DNA of 64,000 nucleotides from Apiotrichum sp. Y4204 (taxonomy: Eukaryota > Basidiomycota > Tremellomycetes > Trichosporonales > Trichosporonaceae): positions 124,001-188,000 of the forward strand of contig JAMYHL010000066.1 in the NCBI GenBank assembly GCA_025531455.1, read 5' to 3'. The position numbers and the translations under genes were made by a program. This document shows positions 32,210 to 43,748 of the stretch, piece after piece (position 1 is the stretch's first letter; the number at the start of each line of letters is the position of its first letter). A model generated the notes under the pieces. The model was not told the origin of the DNA and searched no databases. It was given only the letters and a program-made list of their open reading frames with translations.

Positions 32210-34922
32210 TCATGCAAAGTAGTGGGTGTAGACCCTCGATGATGGGTGGACGGGCATCTCCAGCTTGAACTCGTTGAGCTCCTGTTTGATGGCCGCCGCC
32301 AGCTCGGGTGTGAGACGGTTGCAGGTGGCGGGCTCGGCGCGGCGGTCGTACGTAGTACCATCATACGTGCAGTAGACGGCACACTCCGATGCCCAGACGA
32401 GACGCCGCCTGATCGGAGCAGTCATAGACCGATGGGGCACCGGCATGGCACCGGATGGCAGCGACGGCGCAGACGTGTTGTGTGCCGGCTGGTTGTAGAT
32501 GGTGGCAGGTTTGAGGTCAAGCTCGATCGGCGTAGAGTCAAATGGCGAAAAGTTGGGGGACAGAGGGTCATACGTCTTGTCACCGTCCAAAGTCTCCTCG
32601 GCCTCGGTAGAGATCGAAGTCTGAGCAGAAGTCGAAGCCGAGCTCGAATGCGACGCGTGGATGACGCCATCAATCTTCTCGGGTAGCGGGGCCGGCATAG
32701 ATGAAAGGGGACCCTGAACCTGCGGGACGACTGCCTCTGAGGTCGATGACGACCGCTGACGAAGCACTTGGTCCTCCATGTTCTCGTTCGAGAGCGTTTC
32801 TAATGTCAGTCAAATAAAATAGATTGCACTCACGCTTCAGGATGCCCTTCTTGGGACGAGCATTGTAGTCCACATAAGGGTGGGTCCAAAGCGGCTGGAA
32901 GTCGTCGTCCTGGAGGCTCGCCTGGTTCATGCTGGTGGTAAGGTCCTCGACAGTGTCGTCCGCCGAGTGGAGGCTGTCGACATCGCCGGCGTTGTACTGG
33001 ACTGCCTGGACAACATTGGGCCCGTCACTACGGGGCACGACCTGGACAACAGAGGTACCATTCGACGCGGTAGACTGGGGCCGCGGGACAGCGGTATTCT
33101 GGGTGCTGCGGGTCGTGGTGTTTGAGTCCCACGTGGGTTCACCAGTGGCCGCTCCCATTTCAGAAATAGAAGCAACCTGCGGCGCAGCTGCCCGCCGCTG
33201 TGCTTCCTCGGCCTTGGCCTTGGAGCGCGCAGTGTGCTGCCTGGCAAGCTGTGCAGCCGGGGACAGACCTGCAATGACATGGTCGTCATCGCCCATGCGG
33301 TCAATCTCCACCGTGGAGCGGCTCACTGCTGCCGGTGCAGCCTCAGCCTTCTTCGAGTTTTTCTTGCGGAAGCCACTAAAGACGCCTTGCTTCTCAGGCA
33401 CGGGAGCGTCCTCATCCTTGGGCTTGTCCTTGAAGATCTTGGAGATGCCCATCAAGCTGTTCCGGCGAGCTAGTTTGCCGATGCTGCCCATCTTGCGGAT
33501 CATCATCGACGCCGACGAGACGGTCGAAGACAGGGAGATGTTGTCCGACGACTTGTTCCTAATTCGGAATAGGCTGCGCTTGGGCTTGATGCCTGCAGCC
33601 GATGCTGTGGTCGCGGCAGTGCGCTGAGTCTCAGCCAAGCTGACATCGGAGCCCATGGCCTGAACGTTGACAAATGGAGCATTGGATGTCGATCCGAGCC
33701 TTGCCGAACTGCTTGACTCTGCGCGGATTGGTGAAGGCTGCGAGATCGAATCCTTTGAGATCTGAGGCGTATCTTTAGACCGGAAACGACCCATTACTCC
33801 GGCGGTCTGCTTCTCGACGACCGGCTGAGAGGTCTGAATCAGTGGTTTTGTCTGAGATAGCGGCGAGCGAGCCGGAGCGGCATTGACGACGTTTCCTGCC
33901 GATTCCGAAGGAGGGCGGCTAGATGACGACTTGACCGAGGGAGCAGCGGAGGAGGGGCCCGCGGGGGAGACAGATCCACTGACGGGAGGAGAAGCACGAG
34001 AAGGTCCAGCCGACGGGTTGCCACCGCTTGGAGAGCGCGCGGTGTTGCTGTCATGAGAACGAGAGCTGCTCCGGCTGTGAACGGATGACGGGCGCTGGTT
34101 GTCGCGCAGTTTGGGCGGCGGCGCAAAGTCACCAGCACCCGCCGACGACTGGCTTGTCCCACTGGCCGCGCGACGGTGTCCTTCGGCAGGGGATCCACCA
34201 CGGTGCTGAGGGGGTAGTCTAGCGAGTCCATCGAAGGATACGGGAGTCGAAGGTGCCGAGCTGTTGCGTGGCACTTCTGGTCGGTCACGCGAGTTGTTGC
34301 TGCGGTGTCTCGGCCCTCGCTGGTAGGGGTGGAAGGGAGCAGGCGCCTGGGGCGCCCTTGAGGCTGTTGGGTTTGACGAAGTGGATGGGCGCGGCCCAGA
34401 CGAAGTTCGTGGCCGAGGTGAGTCGACCGGCGACATGTCGTCAATGTCTTGGTGGGGCTGCGGTGCAGGCATGTGTCCCGGTGCAGGCATATGACCACCA
34501 GCGACCATCTGCTGGTAAACATGTGCCCATGCCGAGAAGTCAGCGGGTCCGCCTTGGAATCCGCCGGGCTGAAACTGCGGTGCACCGTTCGAGTAAGCGC
34601 CGTGCGCCTGGAACGAAGCCGAGTAATAGGCGTTCGCCTGTGGTGCGTGACCCCATCCCTGCTGGTGGTGCATCGGGAACTGAGGATAATAGCCCTGTGC
34701 TCCGTACGGCTGCGGGAAAGGACCGACAGTGTTCATCGGAGGAGGGTTAGGAGACGCCGAAGGTGACGAGTTGGTGCGCGACCGCGGTGCACCAGCTGGC
34801 GAAGGTGCACGATCGTAGCCTGATGAGGCAAAGGGGGCGCCAGACGGACGTGACCTGTCAAAGGACGCAACCTGGTCCATGGATGGACGATGCGCTGGAG
34901 GCTGCATGAGGGTCGTTGCCAT
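32210..34922 (-). CDS. Bni4/Afr1-like protein with conserved C-terminal PP1-targeting type block
   Basis: Two exons: 34922-32834 and 32799-32210 (892 residues), joined over a 34-nt intron. The first about 690 residues are Ser/Pro/Gln-rich and predicted disordered, with basic patches (RSLFRIRNKSSDN, KLARRNSLMGISKIFKDKP). ARPKKGILK precedes the intron. The C-terminal end is folded and conserved: RRRLVWASECAVYCTYDG, YDRRAEPATCNRLTPELAA, IKQELNEFKLEMPVH and SSRVYTHYFA. I recognise this ending (ATCN-LTP, IKEELN-FKMEM, SR-YTHFF) from the budding-yeast Bni4/Afr1 group, which brings PP1 and chitin synthase III to the bud neck. RRLVW lies where the RVxF docking motif is expected. The ATG at 34922 was chosen over 34955 because CTCACATACAG before it looks like the 3' end of a leader intron. 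Role at septum or bud neck is inference. Confidence 0.72.
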
Positions 34923-37900
34923 GCTCTGTATGTGAGTAGATCGACTCGCAACCACTGCTTACACAGGGGGAGCGGGAATTGCAATCAAAGGGGCCAGCAA
35001 GCGAAGGTGCTGAGAAGGGCGCGATGTCTGTGTGAATGTATAAGCCAAGTGAAAGATCGTAGCGAAGGCAGTGTTTCGAAGATGCAAACAACGTCAAGGC
35101 CAGCAAGAAGGAATAGCGAGGAATGTCGTGGTCTGATGGACGTGTTCGTTATAGCCCATGAGAAGGAGACAAGACCTCAAGATAGGTAGGAGGGACGAAG
35201 GTGAAGGAGGCTGATGGGTTGGTCGCTTGACCGAGGCGAAAAGGGCGAGATGGGGTTCCTACTCACGGGTTCTGCCGATGATTCAGTCGAGCACCGGTTT
35301 GAGGGAAACGAAGCCAACAGTAGGTTCTACAACGGAGGGAAGTCTACACTCGTTCAATGGCGTGCAAAAAAAGCGTCGTTGGCAAAACGTAATCGTGTAT
35401 GTGTGGAAAGCAGGAGCTTGCAGCTTGCCGGTGTGCAGTGACAAGCGCGCGCGAAGGAAACGTGATCGTTCCAGAAGCGTAGGCAGAGATGCAGATGCGA
35501 TCGAGCGGACGCGTTTCGGCGTGTGCACTGCGGTGTTAATCACAATTTGTGGGAGGGAGAATTGCTGGTCAGCAGAGCAGCAAAGCTTCGTGCTGTCCGC
35601 GTCTAGCACCAAGACACCGCCGAGGAGGAGCACAATGGGGGAGGAGTCTCGTCAAAATGATAGTAGCAAGAGCGCGGACCTCCTGGGCGCAACCCGCCCA
35701 GAGTGGGAAACACCGTGGGGGCAAGGGTCGCACGCGCCAATGCACGACAGGACACAGATGCCGCAGACTGATGTGTCCCAAGTGGGCCGCTCGCGCCCCC
35801 GCTCGTTGTCCCCGCGTTTGTGACCTACATGCGCACAGCCGACCGGCCCACAAGCATGCCGGCACAGCAAAGGCTATTGCAGCGCCTGACTGCTAGTGCC
35901 ATGCTTGCGCAGCGCGCAAGGCCTTGGCGCACGGGTAGAGAATGGAATGCTTACAATTTGAAAGTCCGGCTGGATCTTTTTGAATCTGTCCGTGCCGGGA
36001 TATGTTCCCAGCAGTATGCAGCTTGTTGTGCACCGAATCGAAGACTCAGCGATGTCGGGATCCGCGAGGAATGCTGGACGCTAAAGAGTGAGCCGATATG
36101 CTGGCGACACGAGACAGAGAATGGCAGGGGGGATGCGATGAAGAAGAAAGGAAATAATAAGGATGGGACGATAGCCGGTGTGGTCGACGTGTCCCAACAG
36201 GGCGAGACACAGTACCGCACGCGAGCAGGAAAGCGATGGCAAGCACCACAGACACGACCCGTGGTCGGTGTGATGGGGACACGCGTGTACGACACCGAGA
36301 GGCAAGTGTGAAGAGGAAAAGGGAGTGAGGACGGGAGCGACAGTGAGAGAGTGTGTGTGACGGCGACGGCGACGGCGACCGGTCCTCTGACGGCGCGACA
36401 ACGACGAGTGAATGGAGGGACAAAGGAAGCAAGCTGGCAGGGGGCCAACGAGGGTACGCGAGGGGCAACGTGTGATGGGAGTGGTGTGGGGTGGATTTTG
36501 GTGGCGTACAGGGAAAGAAGGGGGGGCCCAGCGAGTAGGAGTCTAGATGGGTGTGTGACCGTGACTGTATGCAACCATGAGCAGTTACACAGCGGTATGC
36601 AGCACGGGCGTGTGGCGATTGGCCGTGGCGCACGCGCGCGCGAGTGTGCACTACCAATGGTACCGAGAGAGGATGGGGGCGTGGGTAGGTTGGTTTTTGT
36701 GTTGCCAGTTCGGGGCTTGCGGACTTTGGCTTGGCCGCACAGGAGCCAATTCAACACACCTCGGTAGAGGATGATCAAGGATAAAAGTGGTACCGGTGGA
36801 GATAGAGGTGGGAAACGATGGACAACAATGGAGAGCACGCCAGAGGACAAGCAGGAAGCAATAGAGTGAAAGGCAAGAGGAAAAGACGGGCAGCGAGCAG
36901 TGTAGGGGGGACGGAACGGAGCAACCACAAAGTGCCGAGAAGGAGCGGCAAGGGACAGTGGGTATGTGCGATGCGATGTGCGAGGCGAGGCGCGGGACAC
37001 GCGCGTCGGCGAAGGGAACAACACGCTAACGCGCCAAGTCGCCGCCAACGGCTATGTGGCCATGCGGCGCATGCACTTCAGCACATAGCATCGATCAACA
37101 GTGAGTGGCTGTCCGCCGCCGGGCACGACGGCGAGCACAGAGCCACAGGTACAGTTATGCGGACCACTGCGGCCTCCCAGCCGGACATCGGTGGTTGTCA
37201 ACACGGCAATCCCGGTGCACCGCAACATGCATGCGGAGATGGTGCCTTGCGCTGTTCCCGACCCACAGCTGGTACGTACCAGTCCCAGGTCCGCTCTGCA
37301 TCTACGTGCGCGTCCTCGGGCGTCGTCCTTTATACAACAGTGCTCTCAGATGCGATCTCGAGCTCACGCACTCTCGCGGCTTTCTGGTGGACCCGGATGG
37401 TGCCGGGGGACGGTGTCTGGCGTTTGGTCTCACCCATCTGACTCATCCCCCTGGCCACCTGGATCATGGAACAGACCGCAACCCTTCCAGCCGTCGCAGC
37501 CGCGCGCAGCCCGTCGCCGAGTTGCCATGCACTTCGTCCCGCGATGGTCCACAGCTGCCCATTTGTGTTCCGCGGAACGCTAATGTAGCAACAGTAATTG
37601 TTTGGCCGCCGGCATGTCTCGGCCGGCAAACGCCAGTGGAAGCCAGCGCGCCAACAGTTGCTACTGGAAGTCGCACGGCACACGCGACCATCCACAGTAT
37701 GCGCGCATACCCAGTTGTCCGTAGCACCAGCCACCGTCGACATTGGCGCTCGTGAACAGCTGTCCACGCACGACACGGCGCACGCCGCGTGTCCCGGCGG
37801 CGAAATCACATGCACAAGCATGTAGATGCACGCATGGACACTTCGGTAGCTTCTGATAGTTTGGGAACTGGGTCCTGCACACCACACGTGAAACACCCTG

Positions 37901-38084
37901 CAGCCAATGAAGCTCACTGGCAGCCCATCGGCCACACACCCATAGCTCACAGCCCGCCGCCACTACCCACGCAGTCGTCGTCACAGCTGCCCAAAAATAG
38001 TCTGCGCTCTGCACTCGCTGCGCGCTAGCAGACACAGCAACAAGGGAAAGGAGGGGATTCAACAGCCGAGAGAAGTACTCACAC

Positions 38085-38091
38085 TTTTATA
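38085..38091 (-). promoter_or_regulatory. TATA box (orphan, minus strand)
   Basis: CTATAAAAG on the minus strand, inside CCTAGGGACTATAAAAG. It would start transcription near 38055 toward the unassigned Cys-rich frames at 37000-38060. It is not linked to any firm gene. Confidence 0.35.
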
Positions 38092-39664
38092 GTCCCTAGG
38101 GATATATGTCGAGATGGGGAGAAATGAACAAGGAACCTGCCCTTTGGTGAATCACTGAACACGATATGGGGCGATGTGAGATGGTGGCGCAACAGGTGTT
38201 CGCGACAGAGGTACAGAGGCAGTGACGGTGCAGTGTGTGTGTTGGGGTCGGTGCGCAACGGATAGGATCAGCGCAGTTGGTAGGAGCGAGAATCGAGTGA
38301 CAAGAATCGGTGCTAGTGCCAGCTTAGCGCGATCTTGTTTGTCTGGGTCACCAGGCGCAGGGGGGTAGGCGGTGGGAGGAAGGAGGAATGGAGGAATGAA
38401 GAAGCGCACAGGCGATCACGCGTCCTAGCGGCGAGTGTTGGGGATCCGTGCGTTGTTTGAGAATGAGAAGAAGGGTGGTGGTGGTAAGAATGAACAAGAA
38501 GGAGAAGAAGGAAAAGGAGGAGATGGAGATGAACAAGGACGAGATGAGGACGAGATAGAGACAAGAGTCCGGTGCGTGCCAGAGCTAAATGTCACGGTCA
38601 ACTTTTGAGGTCAAGGCAGTAGTGGCCAGTGATCCGGTCAAGCTAGGACACAGCAGCTAAGCAAAAGATCGACGGCCCGGCGAGGAAAAAATCCGATGAC
38701 GTGAAACCGGTGATATGGGGTGTACGGGGCGCCTGAACGGTGTGGGGTGGTGTGAGCGGGTATCAACGGAGGACTTGGCCGACGGGGAGCCAGGGGGAAG
38801 AGGGGTAGAGGGAGCGCGCCTGGCACAGGGGGGGATGGAGCGCGGTGGGGACAGGGACAGGGGGGGTTGATGGAGGCACGCGATGGGATCGAGATCGCGA
38901 GGGTTACAGCCAGCTGGTACAACTGTTTCTGGACACGAATGGTGGTAAAGAGTGATGATTCAAGAGCAGGTATACGTTATGGCCTAGATGAGATGAAGAT
39001 GCCGCTGAGCACAACGGAGATGGTGACAGCAAGCCGAACAATTGGGAACAATAGTTCACAACTCGAGAAGAGTGGGACTGCAGGGAGTACGATCGCTGTG
39101 ACCGTCAGATGGAGATGAACCAGAAGAGGTTGTTCAGTTCAGGGCGCCAGGGGCCAATACAGGGCAAGAACCAGGACGAGGGATGGCAAAAGGGGACCGA
39201 AGAATCACATCACGAACGATCACGCCGAGCTCGCTCAGCTCGGCTACAACTAGTACATCTCTGCATATGATCTGTAGCGCTGTGTAGCGCAGTATCTCCG
39301 TACGTCGCTGCGTAACGTCTGATAACATGTAACTCTTCGTACTCGTTCACACTTTCACAGAGCTCGGACATCGAAAAGCAAAAGCAATTACACCCTGCCT
39401 CGGCGCACCTGGCGATTACACACCCTGGCGCGTGGTATAGGCTATCGCGCGACTACGACTCCGATACGAATCCGACAAGCGTGCCGAGATGCATTGCTGC
39501 GGACCACTGCGCTCGCAGCGTGGGGTAATGATGTGTTTCTCGAATACTCTAGCTCTCGCTTCGCAGCAGCGCAACAGCATGTGCATGCCATGTGAGATGC
39601 TCTCCGCCTCTTCCATGACCGGCGAGGTGGCAGGGAGGAGTGGAGTGAGCGACGCGTCTTAAGG

Positions 39665-39692
39665 TTTTTTTTTTTTTTTGCCTTTTTTTTTC
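39665..39692 (+). repeat. Poly-T tracts
   Basis: A run of about 15 T, then GCC, then nine T, directly before the decamer repeat array. Non-coding; length may be unreliable. Confidence 0.8.
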
Positions 39693-39710
39693 TTCCTCTT
39701 GCTGTCTTCC

Positions 39711-39780
39711 TTGATTTTCGTTGATTTTCGTTGATTTTCGTGGATTTTCTTTGATTTTCGTTGATTTTCTTTGATTTTCG
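39711..39780 (+). repeat. Seven-copy decamer tandem array (TTGATTTTCG)
   Basis: Exactly seven tandem 10-base units: four perfect TTGATTTTCG, two ending CT, and one beginning TGG. The period equals roughly one DNA helical turn, placing the T4 tracts on one face. The minus-strand translation of the array is Asn/Gln/Lys/Ser repeats with no start or homology. Confidence 0.9.
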
Positions 39781-39889
39781 TTCTGCCACGTATACTGCCA
39801 ATTGAGCCAAGCCTCCAGAATCCACAATCTACAATTGCGAACACGCACTCTGCCCAATTCTCTCAACTCTCCCTGGCTCGCTGTCGAGC

Positions 39890-39914
39890 TGTCTCGGCGT
39901 CTCGGCGTCTCGGC
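39890..39914 (+). repeat. Octamer tandem repeat (GTCTCGGC)x3
   Basis: Three contiguous copies of GTCTCGGC about 110 bases after the decamer array. Non-coding. Confidence 0.75.
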
Positions 39915-41395
39915 GCGTTGACTGCCGACCCGACAGGCGTTTGGCGTTCTGGCGTCTGCTGTCTCGCGGCGCGTCGTGGCGCCAGCAGCGTGTGCCACTC
40001 AGCCCCACCAAGGCTTTTTATTGTCGAAGTGTGTGAAATACACCCTATAGTCGCGCGGCCGTTGACGGGGCGGTCCGAGGAGAATTGCAGCTCTGAGCGC
40101 AGTAGACTAGCCTCGCGGATTGAGATTGGGCTTAGAGTACAGAGCTAGCATTCTCCTCGTATCTCATGTCCGCCGTGAGTCTGGTCATGTTCAGTATCAC
40201 TCTTGTTTCTGCCTCCTCTGCATTCCGTGCTTTACGCTCTCCCGTTTCAGAGTGCCGCCACCTCACGACCATCAAGGCCACCAATCCATTCTGTGGCGCG
40301 GCCTTTTACGCTCTACACGTTGCGCTGCCCAGCCTCTGGTGGGAGAAGGTTGCCCGGGACGACCCTAAACGGCATCCCTGAATGTGCACCTTGCAGTGTT
40401 GGCGATCGCATGTGCATGCAAGTGCATGCCCTGCGCGTGGGCAAGGTGGGATGGTATACGGGTGGTGCGATACAGATGAGGTGGATATCCTGGATACGAC
40501 CCGCGCGGCAGTGGCGCTTCCGCTGGTGGGCATTAGCAGATGGACATGACAAGGCGGAACAAAACGTCGAGCAGCTGCAACGGTGGGCTCCACGGACGTC
40601 GATCGGCGGTGACTGACCTGCACCTGAGCTAGCTGAGCTTGCTGCGCTCTCCATGGGCGTCGCATGTCCCAAAGTCAGGTCCGGGGCGGGGGGGTCAGCT
40701 CGAGGCCATCTGCGCGCCTGTTGGCTACGGTCAGGTTGATCAGGTGCGAGTCTGTTCCGCGACCTGAGCATGCTGAACAGTCCCTGTGGCCCTCGGCGGA
40801 TTATAGACCTATAGGCTTCATAAGCAGTCACTATGCAGTCACGATATGGTCATCGATCGGTCCCTCGAGCTCGGCGATGGGCACGCCATACTTGGCCGAG
40901 CGCCCGAGTGCACCGGCAAGCATCAACTCCGCAATCACCAGCCGCCGAAAACTGGCCCCCTCATCGAGGGAGTGACTACAGTAGCCCCGGCTCGTGTAGG
41001 GCTCGGCACCCTCAAATGACTGTGGCGCCCACACTCATTGTCTGGCCACGTCGGGATATGTGTGTCGTGTTCCATATGATCACACTGCCTTCCCCTTCTG
41101 CGTCGTGACACTTTTGCGTCGCGACTTCTGGAACTCAGAACTCGACACAAGCTTGCAGGTCGACACATACCGTTCATGAGACGATCAGTACCGAAAGCCA
41201 GTAGCGGCGATTGCCTCTCGACACCTCGCCTCATCTTCCTGTAATTTTCTTGTCATTTGGCTGCTTAGACTTAGTTTACAGGTACCGTCACCGATTGTGG
41301 CAGCATTGCAGCGGGCAGACTTCACAGTCCCTCGGTGCAAGGGCACGGCTTGCTGCACGGTTTCCTACCTGACGATGCCGAGAGGCATGCCGACA

Positions 41396-41890
41396 TCAAG
41401 TTCGGTTGCTCGATAAGCGCACGAGTAGCTCTCCCCAAAAGTTAATCGGAGAAAAATGGATCGAAAAGACATAATACAAAATCAAGTGCATGGAGCCACT
41501 CTGGCCTTCTGTGCATTCTTTGAGGGCCTCTGCCTTCGAGAAATATTCCGGATCGCGCTGGTCGGGCAGTCCTGTTGCGAGCTCTATGGGCAAACCTCGG
41601 ATCTCCACGCTGCGTCAATCGTCCAGGAGATCAGGCTCGGCACCTCTGATTCCAGCTCGCGCCCTGGCCCCAGTTCCGTCCGCTTGGCGCCAGCTTGGTC
41701 GGAGTCTGTCGGCGCATGGGGTGTTCCTAGCCTTATACGATCCGTCTTCCACTCTCGCGCGTTTGGTGGACGTTTTCACCCGCGGCGCCGCTCCACATTT
41801 GACATCTCGGGGGAAGCGCGGAGCTTGAATCAGCCTGGAGACAAGCAATCTGACAATGGAGCGATTGTTGACCGGGATATACCACATCCG
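41396..41890 (-). pseudogene. Possible decayed coding segment, family unknown
   Basis: On the minus strand two adjacent frames have protein-like composition: one ends in GIRGAEPDLLDD, and after a stop and short gap a second reads EIRGLPIELATGLPDQRDPE, YFSKAEALKECTEG. The mix of charged and aliphatic residues differs from the surrounding low-complexity sequence. No ATG, splice signals or domain can be assigned, and I do not recognise the family. It may be a gene relic or chance. Confidence 0.25.
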
Positions 41891-42497
41891 CCACCTGGTG
41901 GAATGCCGACAGTTGTGTGGCTTCCAAGGGATCGGTCACAGAGCACAAAGGAAAATCAAGCGCGTGGAGCTGATACGACCAGCTGGCGATAATGGTGCTC
42001 GAGGGAGGTCTCGCACTCGGACACTACAGCTCCCAACCGTCATCATTGCTCTATACATGCTGCATGCTGTACAATCTGCCCACGAGCTACACGTCGGGGC
42101 GAGGTTGAGATCCAGGGTCGCGATCTGACTAGCGCCAACTTGTGTGGCATTGTGGCAGTCAGTAGAACACACTCACCTCGATCACCTTTGACAGGCATCT
42201 CACCACCACTCATCCTCCGCTCACCACTCATCTCGCCCTCAACCGGGCCATCCCACGACCCCTCCACCATTCAAGCTAGTGTTTCGTGGCGTCCGCTTGC
42301 ATGCTTCTCGCCGCAAAACTGCGCAGCACTCACCATTGATTAATCAACCCCGGTCCGGACTGTCCTCGCCGCTCCGTCACCCGATGTTTGTCTTCTGTCC
42401 ACCCTCTCCTCGTCCACCTCTCTCCCACCATATCCAGCGCTCCTTCCACCGTAGTCGCCACCGCTCCCATCTCCGTAGCAGCCCATGCAGCCAGTGC

Positions 42498-42504
42498 TAT
42501 ATAA
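42498..42504 (+). promoter_or_regulatory. TATA box of the orphan gene at 42573
   Basis: TATATAA, 69 bases upstream of the ATG, followed by a CT-rich initiator region. The spacing is as expected for a TATA-driven fungal gene with a short leader. Confidence 0.6.
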
Positions 42505-42572
42505 ACATTCTTTCGCCCCGCTCTTCTTTTCCTTCTTCTTTGTCACTGTCAAAGTGTCTGAAATACACCAAC

Positions 42573-43613
42573 ATGGTTTTCACCACCATCGCCAAAGCGA
42601 TCCGCAAGGCCTTTGGCCGCCAAAAGCCTCTCCCTTGCCCCTCACCGCTCAACGTCAATGCGTCAAACACGCCCACCATGTCGTCTACTACGTCCTCTGT
42701 CGTCTCCTCTTCGATTGCACCCCACGCTACTGCCGCCGCCGGGACTGAGCTCTCAGTTCTCGCCGCTCCTTGTCAATTCACCTTCTCGCCCATCATCTCT
42801 TACGTCCCCGGTGACTATCACCCAGAGGGAGTCCCGGTCAGCAACAACGAACCCTGCACTCCCGTGGCCGTTTCTCACCGTTACACCTTTGGTCGCAAGC
42901 TCCCCACCCGCCTGCAAGCTCTGCCTCGTCCGAAGGCCTTTAAAGTCGTTGCTCGCAACGCGGGCCACAAGGAGGCCGTGGTTCACCAACCTGATTCCAC
43001 TCAATCTCACTCACTTTCGGGCGGCAACTCCTCCGACGGCATTTCCGACTTTTATTCGAGTTGTGAGTATCTCGCTCTGCGCTGAACAGACGAGCCTTGT
43101 GACTAATGAAAAGTCGATCCGATTCACGGCAACACATCGGCCTCTGAGGTCCACGTCCCATCATCAGCAGCAGCGGCACGTGCTCCGTTCTTTTTCACCA
43201 GCAACGACCCGTTTATCTCTGAGAGCCACAAGGATGGAGTTTACGAGCGTCTCAAGGCGTTCAGGCTTGGAAGTGCCCCTCCTCCACACAGCTGGTTCCT
43301 GTCGGACGACCGACAGGAGCTCATTATGCAGCCCCAGCGCACCGAGCTAGGTCGATTTCAAACGTTTGTGTTTCCCAGTCTTGGCCCCCGTTCGCAAAGT
43401 TCATTCTCGCGCCACTCAAGCATGTCCGCGCTGTCTTCGCATCAATCCCTGGCCTGCACAATGTCCTCGTGGTCCTTTTCGTTCACCTCCTCTCGCTCGC
43501 CCTCGATGACTGGCCACTCCGGCACAGACATTGCCTCTGTTCTCGACCACAACACTTCGGAATTCGTTCCGGTTGACGCCGAGGCCATAACTGAAGAAGG
43601 TTTTTCTTTGTAA
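42573..43613 (+). CDS. Hypothetical protein, Ser/Pro-rich
   Basis: Two exons: 42573-43062 and 43114-43613 (329 residues), joined at a GTGAGT donor and an AAAAG acceptor in phase. The N-terminus, MVFTTIAKAIRKAFGRQKP, is a short basic amphipathic helix that could bind membranes. The rest is Ser/Pro/His-rich with some folded-looking parts (FTFSPIISYVPGDYHPEGVP, YERLKAFRLGSAPPPHSWFL, RFQTFVFPSLGP) and ends acidic (VPVDAEAITEEGFSL). No known domain is recognised. A TATA box and a CACCAACATGG start context, with consistent C- or T-ending codons, argue for a real, well expressed gene. It lies between the gene-poor tract and the deaminase. Confidence 0.7.
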
Positions 43614-43748
43614 ACATATTCTACGCTCCTTCGTTCTTCTCGCGCTGAACCATGACCTGAGCTGGGGCGCACTACGATACACTGCCATATAAGATATGCA
43701 CAATGCTTTTATCATACGTCCACGCAACTCGACGCAGGTTTCAACAGG

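Larger units (their letters stand above)
34923..42572. other. Large gene-poor tract (7.6 kb) upstream of the BNI4-like gene
   Basis: I find no gene I can defend here. From 34960 to about 39000 the plus strand is purine-rich, so the BNI4 sense strand is pyrimidine-rich; this alone opens a 365-codon minus-strand frame at 35951-37048. At 37000-38100 there is a TATA box and Cys-rich but fragmented frames on the minus strand. From 39600 on there are simple repeats. At 41396-41890 a minus-strand segment looks like decayed coding sequence. The remainder shows nothing recognisable. Confidence 0.5.

Noticed and set aside
35951..37048. 365-codon minus-strand frame, Ser/Pro/Arg/Leu-rich
   Set aside because: The strand is pyrimidine-rich, which removes stop codons. 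No domain, no conserved composition, no splice or start support.
40166..40381. 71-codon plus frame starting MSAVSLVMFSITLVSASSAF
   Set aside because: Looks signal-peptide-like but lacks a basic n-region, has no TATA at a proper distance, and the codons contain a GTGAGT donor near the start. Too weak to call.
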